A stretch of DNA of 64,000 nucleotides from an uncultured Anaerolineae bacterium (GTDB lineage: Bacteria > Chloroflexota > Anaerolineae > Promineifilales > Promineifilaceae), in assembly GCA_937943625.1 (NCBI GenBank), contig CALEAD010000012.1:1-64000 (forward strand), written 5' to 3'. The notes under the pieces are model-generated. The model searched no databases and was not told the origin of the DNA. It saw only the letters and a list, made by a program, of their open reading frames with translations. Both the position numbers and the translations under genes were made by a program. The first letter of the stretch is position 1. Every line of letters starts with the position of its first letter. Of this stretch, positions 62,689 through 64,000 are shown one piece after another.

Positions 62689-63678
62689 TCAACCCAGCTT
62701 TTCGGCAAAAGCAGGCAGCGCCGGCGCGCCCCCCGTGTGCCAAAACAGCACAGTTTGCCTCCTGGTAAAAGCGCCCCAGCGAATCAGGTCAATCAAACCA
62801 CCCATAGCCCGCCCGGTGTAAACTGGGTCGAGCAAAATCCCTTCCAGTTGCGCTACCATACGCACAGCTTCGCGCTCACTCTCACCCACCACTGCATATC
62901 CCTCGCCCACGTAATCATCATTCACGTTTACCCGGTCGGCCAGAGAAAGCGTGCCCAGTCCCAGGTGCGTGGCCGTAGCCGTCGCCAGCGCCGCCACCTG
63001 CGTATGCAGCGCCTGCGTCTCGGCGGCGACGCTAATGCCCAAAATCTCACCGCGAAAGTCATACACAGTTGCCCCCAGCACCATGCCCGCCTGTGTGCCG
63101 CCACTGCCGCTGGCGACAATAATGAAGTCTATATTCAGGTTTGCCGTTGCTATCTGTGTTTTTAATTCTTCCATAGCCAGCACATAGCCGGTCGCGCCCA
63201 CCACATTAGAGCCGCCCAGGGGAATCTGATAGGGCGTATGTCCCATCGTGCGCAGTTCAGCGCACACCGCGCCCATAAGCGCGACCGTGTCTTGATCGCT
63301 GCTCCAATAGAGGTGTGCTCCCAGGAGTTCATCGAGCAGCAAATTGCCCGTGACTGCAGCGGGAGGATTGCCCTTTAGCACCAGGCTGCACCCCAGGCCA
63401 TAGGCGGCGGCAGCAGCGGCCGTTTGGCGGCAGTGGTTGCTCTGCGCGGCGCCAGTCGTCACCAGGTAGTCACAGCCCTGTGCCAGCGCTTCTGCTACTA
63501 AAAATTCGAGTTTGCGCGCCTTGTTGCCACCCCCGGCCAAACCCGTCTGGTCATCCCGTTTGATGAGCAGCGTGGGGCCGCCCAGGTGCTTGCTTAAGCG
63601 CGCCAACGGCTGGATGGGGGTGGGGAGTTGCGCCAGTGGCACACGTTTAGGGTAGTTGGGCTTTGGTTGGTTGCTCAT
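62689..63678 (-). CDS. dcyD: D-cysteine desulfhydrase / ACC deaminase-like PLP enzyme
   Basis: LPTPIQPLARLSKHLGGPTLLIKRDDQTGLAGGGNKARKLEFLVAEAL; VASGSGGTQAGMVLG. Confidence 0.87.
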   Translation of the reverse strand: MSNQPKPNYPKRVPLAQLPTPIQPLARLSKHLGGPTLLIKRDDQTGLAGGGNKARKLEFLVAEALAQGCDYLVTTGAAQSNHCRQTAAAAAAYGLGCSLVLKGNPPAAVTGNLLLDELLGAHLYWSSDQDTVALMGAVCAELRTMGHTPYQIPLGGSNVVGATGYVLAMEELKTQIATANLNIDFIIVASGSGGTQAGMVLGATVYDFRGEILGISVAAETQALHTQVAALATATATHLGLGTLSLADRVNVNDDYVGEGYAVVGESEREAVRMVAQLEGILLDPVYTGRAMGGLIDLIRWGAFTRRQTVLFWHTGGAPALPAFAEKLG

Positions 63679-63725
63679 AGGTTGCTGATTATAGCCGTTT
63701 CGCAAACGGCCGTCAGCTTTGGCAA

Positions 63726-63763
63726 CAAAAAAGCCCCACCGGATGGGGTGGGGCTTTTTTATA
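63726..63763 (-). terminator. Rho-independent terminator (bidirectional-looking)
   Basis: AAAAAAGCCCCACC-ggat-GGGGTGGGGCTTTTTT. Confidence 0.88.
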
Positions 63764-63781
63764 GGTTTCTTGTGACTAAAA

Positions 63782-63934
63782 TTAGCCGCCGAGGCCGCTG
63801 GTGATACGGCTGAAGACGTTACCAATCTGCGGGCCGAGCAGCGTGAGGATGGCGATGATGACTATGGCCACAAGCACCAGAACCAGCGCGTACTCTACCA
63901 GACCTTGACCTTGTTCACGATTCAAGAATAACAT
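63782..63934 (-). CDS. Flp/Fap-type IVb pilin (missed by the ORF track)
   Basis: MLFLNREQGQGLVEYALVLVLVAIVIIAILTLLGPQIGNVFSRITSGLGG. Confidence 0.92.
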   Translation of the reverse strand: MLFLNREQGQGLVEYALVLVLVAIVIIAILTLLGPQIGNVFSRITSGLGG

Positions 63935-64000
63935 TTAGGACCTCCATAGAATTGAATGAAAAAGTTACGTACTAGTGAATATAGTAATTGGTTAGCCAGG

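Overview
GC-rich chromosomal window from what looks like a Chloroflexota (Anaerolineae/Ardenticatenia-type) bacterium; the taxonomy is inferred from gene content only. About 50 coding regions are supported. They include a UPF0173 hydrolase, slipin, MEMO-family amrB, B12-dependent metH, pgk, dGTPase, argF, cdaA-cdaR-der, a LacI-regulated sugar ABC locus with GH42 beta-galactosidase, galK and galE, a 1079-aa PqqD-like/M50/double-cNMP protein, Hsp20, Bcp, an F420 reductase, an SsnA-like amidohydrolase, trxA, a D-cysteine desulfhydrase-like enzyme and a Flp pilin missed by the ORF track. No rRNA, tRNA, CRISPR array or transposase was recognised. The strongest unexplained signals are: (1) massive over-representation of the palindrome ACGGCCGT/AACGGCCGTT (about 98 copies by hand count, in genes and spacers), resembling cyanobacterial HIP1; (2) a modular dispersed repeat (C-B-A modules) that sits directly 5' of at least seven genes and appears to supply the Shine-Dalgarno; (3) GACCGCCG/CGGCGGTC hairpin elements, two of which bracket a 5'-nucleotidase gene in inverted orientation; (4) a 34-bp perfect palindrome overlapping a sigma70-like promoter upstream of lacI; (5) a decayed island with a truncated DndC (DNA phosphorothioation), an MNT nucleotidyltransferase and an MBL-fold fragment; (6) several other families of simple-word inverted repeats in spacers.
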